A stretch of DNA of 23,224 nt, from the NCBI RefSeq assembly GCF_001696685.1, contig NZ_MBFG01000008.1, positions 1 through 23,224 of the forward strand. The letters run 5' to 3'. This document shows positions 7,301 through 14,999 of the stretch, in pieces; the first letter of the stretch is position 1; the number at the start of each line of letters is the position of its first letter. The stretch comes from Nosocomiicoccus ampullae (lineage in GTDB: Bacteria; Bacillota; Bacilli; Staphylococcales; Salinicoccaceae). The translations under genes and the position numbers were made by a program. The notes under the pieces were generated by a model, which worked only from the letters and a program-made list of their open reading frames with translations, searched no databases and was not told the DNA's origin.

Positions 7301-8339
7301 ATGGTTTAAATAAGAACATTTCTCTCGTATATTTTGGTAGAAACTTTAAGCATAGTTTATCGACGATAAATGCAGCAATGACAGGAACGATGAGATACGC
7401 CACTGTAAGTTTAGCGATATTCATACTTGTACTCCCGTCCATTAACGCTAACGAGTTAATTGGACCAACTAATCCTGTGTGACCAAAACCTGCTGACATT
7501 GGTGTTCCTTGTACATTCATGAAGTAACCTGTCGCACCGACGATAATTCCGTTAATGACTAACGGAACCGCGATAATTGGGTTTTTGAAGTACACTGGCA
7601 TCATCATTTTACCTGTACCGATGATGAGAGCGATGATCGTACCTTTGTTGTTAATTCCAATTGAGCCAAATAAAAACGTCATACATGCTGTTAAAATTCC
7701 TAAGTTCGCTGCACCACTCGCTAGTCCAGAGAGACTGACAACAGTCGCAATCGCAACGAGTGAAATTGGTGTTGCGAGAAATGCAGAGTAAAATACACAA
7801 ATTAAAATCGTCATGAGAAGCGGATTTAAATCTGTAAAGTGCGCAATTAATTCACCTAAACTTGTCGTCACAAGTTTTGAGTACGGTAAGATCATTAATC
7901 CGATTAAACCGGGAACGACACCACCGAGAAACGGTAAAAATACGATGTTCAGAGATCCGAGTTTATCGCCAATGAATACGATAATAGCCGCTGCAATAAT
8001 GAGCGTAATTAAAACGTTAATTAAATCTCCCATTCCTTGTAAACGGACACCCGTTTCTTCAAAGACTAATGCTCCAGAACCGATTAACGCTGCTCCACCT
8101 AAAATAACGCTACGAATTCCGTCAAACTTTAAGTTCATCCCCGCTAATACACCAATAATCACTGACGTAATTAACTGAAACGAACTGACTGCATTACCGA
8201 TCGTTATAAAGACGTCAGAATAACGCCCAAAAAACTTTAGTACTTCTCCGAGTAATGCACTAGAAATTAATGCAACGACGATACCAATCGCCATCCCATT
8301 TAATATATTAAAAAAGAAATCCTTTTTAGACATTTTCAT
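7299..8339 (-). CDS. PTS_EIIC_2 / PfoR-like membrane protein
   Basis: A 346-residue integral membrane protein with about ten hydrophobic segments. It resembles the PTS EIIC type-2 family known in databases as the PfoR-like 'putative toxin regulator' group. Supporting segments are ITSVIIGVLAGMNLKFDGIRSVILGGAALIGSGALVFEETG (given here only as a region, about residues 58-98), PFLGGVVPGLIGLMILPY, and the C-terminal FGHTGLVGPINSLALMDG, with the small-residue-rich loops of that group. It has no cytoplasmic IIA or IIB domain and no PTS partner gene next to it, so sugar transport is uncertain. The ATG at 8339 has GGAGTG about 10 bases upstream; a second ATG at 8333 is also possible. It is transcribed alone, convergent with the aldehyde dehydrogenase. 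Confidence 0.75.
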   Translation of the reverse strand: MKMSKKDFFFNILNGMAIGIVVALISSALLGEVLKFFGRYSDVFITIGNAVSSFQLITSVIIGVLAGMNLKFDGIRSVILGGAALIGSGALVFEETGVRLQGMGDLINVLITLIIAAAIIVFIGDKLGSLNIVFLPFLGGVVPGLIGLMILPYSKLVTTSLGELIAHFTDLNPLLMTILICVFYSAFLATPISLVAIATVVSLSGLASGAANLGILTACMTFLFGSIGINNKGTIIALIIGTGKMMMPVYFKNPIIAVPLVINGIIVGATGYFMNVQGTPMSAGFGHTGLVGPINSLALMDGSTSMNIAKLTVAYLIVPVIAAFIVDKLCLKFLPKYTREMFLFKP

Positions 8340-8374
8340 ACGAAAGAATCACTCCGTAATATGTATTTTTCATA

Positions 8375-8403
8375 ATCATATCCCTTATATGGTGAATAAA
8401 CAA
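8375..8403 (-). promoter_or_regulatory. Candidate SigA promoter of the PTS IIC-like gene
   Basis: On the minus strand, TTGTTT (plus 8398-8403), 17 bases, TATGAT (plus 8375-8380). The -10 matches 5 of 6 and the -35 only 3 of 6. The start would be about 8368, roughly 30 bases before the ATG. Confidence 0.4.
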
Positions 8404-8447
8404 TATGTATTCTTGGAAAGTTGAATATAATTTTTATAGATACAAAA

Positions 8448-8479
8448 TAAAAAACCCTACCGATATAAAATCGGTAAGG
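8448..8479 (-). terminator. Terminator of the BCCT transporter gene
   Basis: TACCGAT (8458-8464) pairs with ATCGGTA (8470-8476); CC/GG outside extends it past one mismatch. On the minus strand the stem is followed by six T from the A-run at 8449-8454. It lies just after the stop of the transporter gene and separates it from the downstream PfoR-like gene. Confidence 0.8.
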
Positions 8480-8485
8480 ATAATT

Positions 8486-10090
8486 TTAGAATACATTGTC
8501 TGGATTTTCTCTTTCCATATCTGTATTTGGATGTTCTTCTACGTGTTCGTAATATTCTTCTAACTTATCTTGGTCTGGCGTAATTGTAAGTCCTAAGTTT
8601 CGTCTTTCTAAATCTGCGTCTTTATAAAAACTAATTGTCATCAGAATGATAACAATACTAAATGGGAAAGCAGATATAATCGCTGCTGATTGTAACGCTC
8701 CTAGACCTTCGTCACCGCCCGTGAGCAATAGTACAAATGCGATGAGTGACAGTAATACTCCCCAAATGACTTTAATTCCTTTAGGTGGTTGTAACGTTCC
8801 GTATGACGTTTGCATACCTAAAACGAATGTCGCTGAGTCCGCTGATGTAATAAAGAATATCGATACTAATAGTATTGCGATTGTTGAAAGTACGACACTT
8901 AGTGGTAATTCATTAAATATCGCAAATAACTGTGTTTCTGGTGGTAACGCTAATATGCTGTCTGAATTTTGAGCGACAGTAATTCCTGTCGTTCCAAATA
9001 CACTAAACCAAATTAAGCTTACGATTGTTGGAACGAGTAATACTGCAATAACAAACTGTCTAATTGAACGTCCTTTTGATACACGTGCAATAAATATACC
9101 AACGAAAGGACTCCAACTGATCCACCAACCCCAGTAGTAAATGGTCCAGCTTTTCAGCCATTCAGATTTTTGCTCATAGAGAGGGGCTACGTCGAAACTG
9201 TTTTGTAAAAAAGTTCCGAGGTAAGATCCTGCAGTTGTTGTCATCATATTTAAAATAAGAATCGTTGGCCCTATGAAAAATAGAGCAACTAATAATAGTA
9301 CTGCAAGTGACATATTAATGTTACTTAAATATTGAATCCCTTTAGATAATCCACTCCAAGCGCTCGCTAAGAATAGAATAGTAACAACAAAAATAATGAC
9401 AAACTGTACTAAAATATTTTGAGGCACATTAAATAAATAATTCAGACCTGCGTTAATTTGTAACGTACCTACACCTAAAGATACCGCAACCCCAATAACA
9501 GTTGCGAATACCGCAAGTACGTCGACGACTGTACCTAATGGACCATCTACTCGATCTCCAAAAATAGGTCTTAACGTTTTAGACAGTAAACCATCTTCGT
9601 TCTTTCTAAACTGGAAGTATGCGAGAGATAACGCAACGATTCCATATACCGCCCACGGATGGAATCCGTAGTGGAATATCGTTGAACGCATTGACTCCAT
9701 GAATGCTTCTTTAGTTTCTCTGTCAGTTGATGGTGGTGCTAGATAATGGGAAATAGGTTCTGATGCCCCGTAGAACACAAGGCCGATCCCCATACCGGCA
9801 CTGAATAACATCGCTAACCAAGAAATTGTCCTGAATTCAGGTTCGTCATTCGGTTTACCAAGTTTTAATTTTCCAATCGGACTAAATATTAAAAATACTG
9901 AAAATAAAATAATTACCGTAACAAGTATCATGTAATACCAACCAAAAGTAACTGTAATATAGTTACTTAATGCTCCAGTCATTTCACCGAATCTTGCTGG
10001 CATAAACATACCAAATAAAACAAGAATTAGTACTAAAATTGACGCGTATTTAAACACTGGTGATATTTTTTGCTTACTTTTCTCGGTCAT
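8486..10090 (-). CDS. opuD: BCCT-family glycine betaine/choline transporter
   Basis: A 534-residue secondary transporter that imports trimethylammonium osmolytes (glycine betaine, or possibly choline or carnitine) with sodium. Twelve hydrophobic segments are apparent. The BCCT signature is clear: TIYYWGWWISWSPFVGIFIA followed by RVSKGRSIRQFV, carrying the Trp-rich substrate box. Another family landmark is FSAGMGIGLVFYGASEPISHY near residues 97-117, with FHYGFHPWAVYG after it. The C-terminal tail (about 40 residues, rich in Glu and Asp) is cytoplasmic and could be the osmosensing extension seen in some BCCT proteins. GGAG lies about 7 bases before the ATG. Monocistronic, with a terminator. The exact substrate and the opuD name rest on overall family resemblance. 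Confidence 0.88.
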   Translation of the reverse strand: MTEKSKQKISPVFKYASILVLILVLFGMFMPARFGEMTGALSNYITVTFGWYYMILVTVIILFSVFLIFSPIGKLKLGKPNDEPEFRTISWLAMLFSAGMGIGLVFYGASEPISHYLAPPSTDRETKEAFMESMRSTIFHYGFHPWAVYGIVALSLAYFQFRKNEDGLLSKTLRPIFGDRVDGPLGTVVDVLAVFATVIGVAVSLGVGTLQINAGLNYLFNVPQNILVQFVIIFVVTILFLASAWSGLSKGIQYLSNINMSLAVLLLVALFFIGPTILILNMMTTTAGSYLGTFLQNSFDVAPLYEQKSEWLKSWTIYYWGWWISWSPFVGIFIARVSKGRSIRQFVIAVLLVPTIVSLIWFSVFGTTGITVAQNSDSILALPPETQLFAIFNELPLSVVLSTIAILLVSIFFITSADSATFVLGMQTSYGTLQPPKGIKVIWGVLLSLIAFVLLLTGGDEGLGALQSAAIISAFPFSIVIILMTISFYKDADLERRNLGLTITPDQDKLEEYYEHVEEHPNTDMERENPDNVF

Positions 10091-10190
10091 TTTAACACTC
10101 CTTTTTTATACACAAGTATATAGACTAACATATTGATACTCATAATAAAAGGGTATTTGAAAATAAAGTAATAATATCTAGTCTAATCTA

Positions 10191-10219
10191 TTGTATTTCT
10201 TATTTAAAATTATTATAAT
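10191..10219 (+). promoter_or_regulatory. SigA promoter of the P1B-4 ATPase
   Basis: TTGTAT (10191-10196), 17 bases, TATAAT (10214-10219). The -10 is perfect. Transcription would start near 10226, leaving a leader of about 50 bases before the TTG start codon. A PerR-type operator overlaps the -10. Confidence 0.65.
10204..10218 (+). promoter_or_regulatory. PerR box
   Basis: TTAAAATTATTATAA matches the PerR consensus TTATAATnATTATAA at 13 of 14 defined positions. It overlaps the -10 element of the ATPase promoter, so bound PerR would block transcription. The Bacillus homologue pfeT (formerly zosA) is PerR-regulated, which fits. The region is very A/T-rich, so a chance match is possible but unlikely at this position. 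Confidence 0.7.
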
Positions 10220-10278
10220 TAAGTGTAGATAGAGCATTAAATTAAATGATAATTTTCTAAATTAGTAGGTGAACAACT

Positions 10279-12153
10279 TTGAAAAAATGGCTACAAAATA
10301 AAGGCTTTCGAAATACGGTTATTTGTGCATTCCTTATTATTATAGGGATTGTACTTCAGTACCAAGGCCTTGAAAATGTTGCGATTCCAGTATTTATTGC
10401 TGCTTTTTTAATCGGGGGATATTATAGCGCAAAAAACGGAATCGAAGAACTGATTCACGACAAACATTTAAACGTAGACGTACTGATGATTTTAGCTGCC
10501 GTTGGTGCATCGATCATCGGTTATTGGATGGAAGGTGCACTGTTAATTTTCATTTTCAGTCTTGCTGAAGCAATGGAATCGATGGCAAACGAAAAAAGCC
10601 GAAACGCGATTTCTGAGTTAATGAACTTAACGCCAGACGAAGCACGTCGTTACAATGAAAACGGCGAAATTGAAGTCGTTCCAACTGCTGAGCTAAAAGT
10701 TGGAGATCAAGTTCAAGTGCCACGCGGTGAAACAATTCCAATTGACGGAAAACTACTTTCAACTGACACGGTTGTTAACGAAGCATCTGTTACAGGTGAA
10801 TCCGTTCCTGTTGAAAAAGTAACAGGAGACGAGGTCGTCGGGGGGACGATTAACGAAGGTAACAGAATCGATATGGAAGTCACAGTTGAAGACAGTAACA
10901 CGTTATTTGCTAAAATTATTCGACTTGTCGATGAAGCGCAGTCTTCACCAAGTAAAACAGCGAGTTTTATTGAGTCAATTGAAGATACTTATGTAAAAGT
11001 TGTATTAGTCGGGGTTCCGTTATTTATCGCTTTAGCGTACTTTGTACTCGACTGGGGTTGGACAGAGTCGTTTTACCGTGGGATGGTACTTTTAACAGTT
11101 GCGTCACCATGTGCATTAGTCGCAAGTGCAACACCTGCAACACTTTCAGCAATTTCAAACGCTGCACGTAACGGAATGGTGTTTAAAGGCGGTCAAACGA
11201 TTGACAACACGAATGCGTTAAATGCGATTATATTTGACAAAACAGGTACGTTAACAGTCGGTGAGCCTGCTGTTACAGATGTTTATTACGTAGATGGTGT
11301 CGACCACGCACATGTCGATGAGGTTATTAAAAGTGCGGAATCAGGATCTATGCATCCAATTGCAGTAGCGATTTTAGATTACTTAGAAGACACGCCACTC
11401 ATTGAACTCGATCACGTTGAGGATATTACAGGTAAAGGATTCTTAATTCAAAACAAAGGTAGCGAATGGAAAGTCGGAAAGCATAGTTATGTGTTAGATG
11501 AATCTAATATTCAGCTATCTGAAGAAGTGAAGCGTGTCGTAATTGAAAAAGAATCGACAGGAAACACGGTAATTTTCGTGAGTCGTGATAACGAGTTACA
11601 AGCGTTTTATGCGCTAGAAGACGTCGTGAAAGAAAATGCGAAAATTGCGATTGAAAAACTTAATAACATGGGTATTCAAACGATTATGGTTACGGGTGAT
11701 AATGAAAATACCGGAAAGCATATCGCAAAACAAGTTGGTATTAAAGAAGTTCATGCAAATAAAATGCCAGATGAAAAATCTTCTATATTAGATGAATTAA
11801 AAGAAAAATATGGTAACATCGGAATGGTTGGAGATGGTGTAAACGATGCACCGGCGTTAGCGAAATCTTCAGTTGGATTTGCGATGGGTTCAGGAACAGA
11901 TATCGCAATGGAAACAGCAGACGTCGTACTTATTAAAGACGACTTAACGATGATACCGTACTCTATAGGATTATCTAAAAAGATGAAACGAATCGTCATT
12001 GCGAACGTTTTATTTGCAATTGCGGTCATCGCGTTACTCATCATTGCGAACCTTTTCCAAGCAATAAACTTACCACTAGGAGTCATTGGCCACGAAGGAT
12101 CAACAATTCTAGTTATATTAAATGGTTTAAGATTATTAGCGTATAGAGATTAA
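10279..12153 (+). CDS. pfeT: P1B-4-type metal-efflux ATPase (PfeT/ZosA/CoaT-like)
   Basis: A 624-residue P-type ATPase that pumps a divalent metal across the membrane; by homology Fe(II), with Co(II) or Zn(II) possible. Domains in order: N-terminal membrane helices without any CxxC heavy-metal domain, actuator motif TGES (172-175), the metal-site motif SPC (276-278), phosphorylation motif DKTGTLT (Asp320), the nucleotide-domain SMHP (His358-Pro359), hinge GDGVNDAPAL, and HEGST (605-609) in the last membrane helix. SPC plus HEGxT is the P1B-4 signature, distinct from the CPC/DKG pumps for Zn and Cd and the CPC copper pumps. The TTG start is supported by AGGTGA at 10267-10272, 6 bases upstream. 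The PerR box upstream supports a peroxide/iron role. Confidence 0.88.
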   Translation: MKKWLQNKGFRNTVICAFLIIIGIVLQYQGLENVAIPVFIAAFLIGGYYSAKNGIEELIHDKHLNVDVLMILAAVGASIIGYWMEGALLIFIFSLAEAMESMANEKSRNAISELMNLTPDEARRYNENGEIEVVPTAELKVGDQVQVPRGETIPIDGKLLSTDTVVNEASVTGESVPVEKVTGDEVVGGTINEGNRIDMEVTVEDSNTLFAKIIRLVDEAQSSPSKTASFIESIEDTYVKVVLVGVPLFIALAYFVLDWGWTESFYRGMVLLTVASPCALVASATPATLSAISNAARNGMVFKGGQTIDNTNALNAIIFDKTGTLTVGEPAVTDVYYVDGVDHAHVDEVIKSAESGSMHPIAVAILDYLEDTPLIELDHVEDITGKGFLIQNKGSEWKVGKHSYVLDESNIQLSEEVKRVVIEKESTGNTVIFVSRDNELQAFYALEDVVKENAKIAIEKLNNMGIQTIMVTGDNENTGKHIAKQVGIKEVHANKMPDEKSSILDELKEKYGNIGMVGDGVNDAPALAKSSVGFAMGSGTDIAMETADVVLIKDDLTMIPYSIGLSKKMKRIVIANVLFAIAVIALLIIANLFQAINLPLGVIGHEGSTILVILNGLRLLAYRD

Positions 12154-12157
12154 ACAT

Positions 12158-12187
12158 TTGTATTCTTGATGAATAATAGCTTATAAT
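12158..12187 (+). promoter_or_regulatory. Promoter of the toxin-antitoxin module
   Basis: TTGTAT (12158-12163), 18 bases, TATAAT (12182-12187). The -10 is perfect. It lies between the ATPase stop and yefM, with the palindromic repeat immediately downstream. Confidence 0.5.
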
Positions 12188-12211
12188 AAACGTACATATA
12201 AACGTACGTTT
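12188..12211 (+). promoter_or_regulatory. Candidate YefM-YoeB operator
   Basis: AAACGTAC occurs twice in direct orientation (12188-12195 and 12200-12207), and the second copy is half of a perfect 12-base palindrome, AAACGTACGTTT (12200-12211). The repeats span the likely transcription start, just before the yefM Shine-Dalgarno, where autorepression by the antitoxin complex is expected. Known YefM sites in E. coli have a TGTACA core, so the resemblance is only partial. Confidence 0.55.
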
Positions 12212-12223
12212 GGAGTGAAGGAT

Positions 12224-12481
12224 ATGGAAATTATTACACCCACAAAGGCTAGGGAAAATTTTTATAATATTTTAAAAGAAGTTAATGAAAGTCATAGTCC
12301 AATAGTTATTAGTGGTAGCAAATCAAACTCTGAAGCAGTCCTTATTAGTAAAGAAGATTGGGATAGTATTAATGAAACGCTATATTTAGAAAATAACGGT
12401 GTATTAAATGTAGTTAGAGAACGAATGGAAGATAATAGTGGTTGGACAGATATTGACGATATCAATTGGGATGAGCTATGA
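12224..12481 (+). CDS. yefM: Phd/YefM-family antitoxin
   Basis: An 85-residue antitoxin that binds and neutralises the adjacent YoeB toxin and, with it, represses its own promoter. The N-terminal part (MEIITPTKARENFYNILKEV) is the Phd/YefM DNA-binding fold, followed by PIVISGSKSNSEAVLISKEDW. The acidic C-terminus (GWTDIDDINWDEL) is the expected toxin-binding tail. The ATG at 12224 is preferred over an upstream in-frame GTG (12215) because GGAGTG at 12212-12217 lies 6 bases before it. The stop overlaps the toxin ATG (ATGA), as usual in these operons. Both genes look more A/T-rich than their neighbours and may have been acquired. Confidence 0.9.
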   Translation: MEIITPTKARENFYNILKEVNESHSPIVISGSKSNSEAVLISKEDWDSINETLYLENNGVLNVVRERMEDNSGWTDIDDINWDEL

Positions 12482-12750
12482 GCGTAACACAGTATAAAGT
12501 TATTATTAAAAATAGTGCAAAGACCGATTTGAAAAAGATTAAGCAATCAAACTTAAAGTATAACTTTATGAAGATTATAGAGACATTAAAAAATGATCCC
12601 TTTAAATCGACACAATCATTTAAAAAGCTCGTACCAAAAAGTGAGGGAAGATATTCTAGAAGAATTAACCATCAACACAGAGTGGTTTATACAGTAAATG
12701 AAGATGAGAAAATCGTCTATATTTACTCATGCTGGTCTCATTATGAATAA
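12478..12750 (+). CDS. yoeB: YoeB/Txe-family ribosome-dependent mRNA interferase toxin
   Basis: A 90-residue RelE-superfamily endoribonuclease that cuts mRNA in the ribosomal A-site when free of YefM. The C-terminal half is typical: GRYSRRINHQHRVVYTV (residues 57-73), with Arg61/Arg62, and the ending CWSHYE with His88-Tyr89, matching the catalytic His-Tyr of E. coli YoeB. The segment aligned with the catalytic Glu46 reads SFKKLVPK, so Lys49 stands where the staphylococcal YoeB proteins I recall have Glu. If this alignment is right, activity may be weakened or altered. The gene is coupled to yefM and followed by a strong terminator. Toxicity itself cannot be judged from sequence. Confidence 0.9.
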   Translation: MSVTQYKVIIKNSAKTDLKKIKQSNLKYNFMKIIETLKNDPFKSTQSFKKLVPKSEGRYSRRINHQHRVVYTVNEDEKIVYIYSCWSHYE

Positions 12751-12778
12751 ACGCCGAGTACAGTTGTACTCGGCGTTA
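12750..12778. terminator. Terminator after yoeB (shared with the convergent gene)
   Basis: AACGCCGAGTACA (12750-12762) pairs with TGTACTCGGCGTT (12765-12777), a long perfect stem with a tight loop. Only a broken T-rich stretch follows on either strand (ATTTTATTTG on plus). It also ends the minus-strand reductase gene (stop at 12781). Confidence 0.75.
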
Positions 12779-12780
12779 TT

Positions 12781-13335
12781 TTATTTGTTCTTACGTTTAC
12801 TAAATGATTGATGTGCCTCGGCGATGTCGATTGTTTCATCTGCTAAATTATCGAGTCGGTGCAAGATGTTAACGTCTGTGAGTCGCTTTCCTTCGTATGC
12901 TTCTGGTGTGATGAATACATATGATGATAGTACGTGTGCTTTCATGTAGTTTAATATTGGCTTCAGCATCATTTCTGCAACTAAGAAATGTCTATTGGAT
13001 CCTGCTGTTGAGACGATGGATACTGTTTTTCCTTTTAAGCCATTGATTGGTAATAGGTCGAATAAGTTTTTTAGAACTGCAGGGATTGATGCTTGGAACA
13101 CTGGGAATCCGATAACGATGACGTCAGCGGCTAACATTTTAGAAATAACTTCTTTTGTGTCACCCGACCAGTCTTCATAATGACGACCATCTGCTAAGTT
13201 GAGTGTTTTATCTTTTAAATCGATCATCTCGATATTATGAGTATTATAATGTGTTTCAAAATAATCTGTGACGTATTGTAAAGCAGTTGCCGTTTTTGAA
13301 CCGACATTCGCTCCAGCTAATACTAGTATATTCAT
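12781..13335 (-). CDS. NADPH-dependent FMN reductase-like flavoprotein
   Basis: A 184-residue cytoplasmic protein with a flavodoxin-like fold. The N-terminal loop AGANVGSKTATALQYV fits the FMN-phosphate loop, and GFPVFQASIPAVLKNLFDLL near residues 76-95 is the typical second flavin-binding and dimer segment of the NADPH-dependent FMN reductase family, which supplies reduced flavin or reduces quinones and azo compounds. A conserved STAGSNRHF follows. A GGAG ribosome-binding site lies about 8 bases before the ATG. It is convergent with yoeB and divergent from nhaC. The natural substrate cannot be told. Confidence 0.8.
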   Translation of the reverse strand: MNILVLAGANVGSKTATALQYVTDYFETHYNTHNIEMIDLKDKTLNLADGRHYEDWSGDTKEVISKMLAADVIVIGFPVFQASIPAVLKNLFDLLPINGLKGKTVSIVSTAGSNRHFLVAEMMLKPILNYMKAHVLSSYVFITPEAYEGKRLTDVNILHRLDNLADETIDIAEAHQSFSKRKNK

Positions 13336-13435
13336 TACGTTCTCTCCTATAAAATTATCAATTATATCGTATCATTTTCTTGGTGTATTGTAATATATGA
13401 CGATTAAAATCAGTCAAATTGTTGATGAAAATGTC

Positions 13436-13482
13436 AGCGATTTTTTTAAAATATTTAAGAAATCGCTACCATTTTTTGTTTT
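13436..13482 (+). terminator. Terminator-like hairpin in the nhaC leader
   Basis: AGCGATTTTTT (13436-13446) pairs with AAGAAATCGCT (13457-13467) over 11 bp with one G-U, followed by ACC and a T-rich run (13471-13482). A further AATCGCT at 13483-13489 could compete for the same 5' arm. Because it points into nhaC rather than following a plus-strand gene, it may be an attenuator or a leftover terminator. See findings. Confidence 0.45.
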
Positions 13483-13525
13483 AATCGCTATAATTAAAAA
13501 GAGATTATTATTAGGGGGATTTTCA

Positions 13526-14992
13526 ATGAAGGAAAGTAAACTAGAATCACCAAGACAGATTAACGTCTTTTTAGCAATTATACCGTTCATTGTTATGATC
13601 TTTTCGATGTATGTTGCGGTGGTTAAATTTGAAATTGATCCGCACGTGCCGTTAATTCTCGGTACGGCAACTGCTGCGATTGTCGCTCTTATTTGTGGTT
13701 ATAAGTGGGATTCACTTGAAGAATTTATGTATAAAGGAATCAAACTCGCACTACCGGCTGTCGTTATTATTATTTTAGTTGGTCTCGTCATCGGTTCTTG
13801 GATCGGTGGAGGTATTGTTGCGACGATGATTTACTACGGTTTAATTTTATTAAATCCTAAATATTTCTTAGTCACGATCATGCTTATCTGTGCATTAGTT
13901 GCACTTGCGATTGGAAGCTCATGGTCAACGATGGCGACGATTGGTGTTGCTGGTATGGGTATCGGTATGTCGATGGGGATTGAACCTGCGATGATTGCCG
14001 GAGCTGTTATATCTGGAGCTTATTTTGGAGATAAAATGTCACCGCTATCAGACACGACAAACTTAGCTGCTGGTTTAACACACGTACCGTTATTCGATCA
14101 CATTAAACACATGTTTTACACGACGATTCCAGGACTTATTATTTCTATAATTGTATATTTAGTTATCGGTCTTAAAGTAATTGGTAACCAAACGTTAAAC
14201 GATGAACAAGTAAATGGCATGCTCAGTGCGATGCAAGATAACTTTGTCATTTCACCGTGGCTATTTTTAGTACCAGTCATTGTTATCGTTTTAATCGTAT
14301 TAAAAATGAGTGCAGCACCTGCGTTATTTATCGGTGCGTTGCTCGGAGTACTTGCTCAAGTATTTGTTCAAGGTGGATCACTCAGCACGTCGATTGACGT
14401 ATTAACAAATGGATACGCTTTAGAAAGTGGTAACGAAAGTGTAGATAAACTATTTAACCGCGGTGGGTTACTCGATATGATGTACACTGTGTCGATGACA
14501 ATCGTAGCGATGACTTTCGCAGGAATTATGGAATACTCAGGCATGCTTCAATCGATTATGAACCAAATTTTAAAAATCGCAAAAGGAACATTTGGTTTAA
14601 TTTCAGCTACACTTGCTTCAGCGTTTTTCACAAACGCAACGTGTTCTGAACAATATATTTCAATCGTTGTACCGTCAAGAATGTACTTAAAATCATATAT
14701 AGACAATAAACTACATCCGAAAAACTTATCTCGAAGCTTAGAAGATGGTGGTACGTTAACGTCAGTATTCATCCCGTGGAATACGTGTGGGGTATTTATA
14801 TATGTAACGTTAGGAGTGTACGCTTGGGATTACGGCCCATACGCGATTTTAAACTTCTCTGTACCAATTATTGCACTCATTTTAGCTGCGACAGGTATTG
14901 GTGTTAAATATATTACTGACAGCGAAAAAGAAGAGTTCTTAGAAGATATTTACGGTTCAGAACAAGCGAAACCAGCAAGCAATGAGTTATAA
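13526..14992 (+). CDS. nhaC: NhaC-family Na+/H+ antiporter
   Basis: A 488-residue multi-pass antiporter of the NhaC family, which exchanges cytoplasmic sodium for protons or, in some members, malate or lactate for sodium/protons. Around 11-12 hydrophobic segments are visible. Conserved landmarks include GSWIGGGIVATMIYYG, ALAIGSSWSTMATIGVAGMG, and the charged segment GAYFGDKMSPLSDTTNLAA in the first half. The second half carries ATCSEQYISIVVPSRM and LEDGGTLTSVFIPWNTCG, as in the family. The ATG at 13526 is chosen because AGGGGGA is 6 bases upstream; a longer in-frame reading upstream from 13397 has no such site and crosses the hairpin. Ion specificity is inferred from the family. Confidence 0.85.
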   Translation: MKESKLESPRQINVFLAIIPFIVMIFSMYVAVVKFEIDPHVPLILGTATAAIVALICGYKWDSLEEFMYKGIKLALPAVVIIILVGLVIGSWIGGGIVATMIYYGLILLNPKYFLVTIMLICALVALAIGSSWSTMATIGVAGMGIGMSMGIEPAMIAGAVISGAYFGDKMSPLSDTTNLAAGLTHVPLFDHIKHMFYTTIPGLIISIIVYLVIGLKVIGNQTLNDEQVNGMLSAMQDNFVISPWLFLVPVIVIVLIVLKMSAAPALFIGALLGVLAQVFVQGGSLSTSIDVLTNGYALESGNESVDKLFNRGGLLDMMYTVSMTIVAMTFAGIMEYSGMLQSIMNQILKIAKGTFGLISATLASAFFTNATCSEQYISIVVPSRMYLKSYIDNKLHPKNLSRSLEDGGTLTSVFIPWNTCGVFIYVTLGVYAWDYGPYAILNFSVPIIALILAATGIGVKYITDSEKEEFLEDIYGSEQAKPASNEL

Positions 14993-14999
14993 TATACGT

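Noticed and set aside
8326..8373. 15-codon minus-strand ORF overlapping the start of the PTS IIC-like gene, with an AAGGGA before it
   Set aside because: Its apparent ribosome-binding site would lie upstream of the likely transcription start (the -10 at 8375-8380 abuts its ATG), so it is probably not translated.
13397..13525. In-frame N-terminal extension of 43 codons on NhaC
   Set aside because: It lacks a ribosome-binding site, crosses the leader hairpin, and the internal ATG at 13526 has an excellent Shine-Dalgarno and gives a normal family length.
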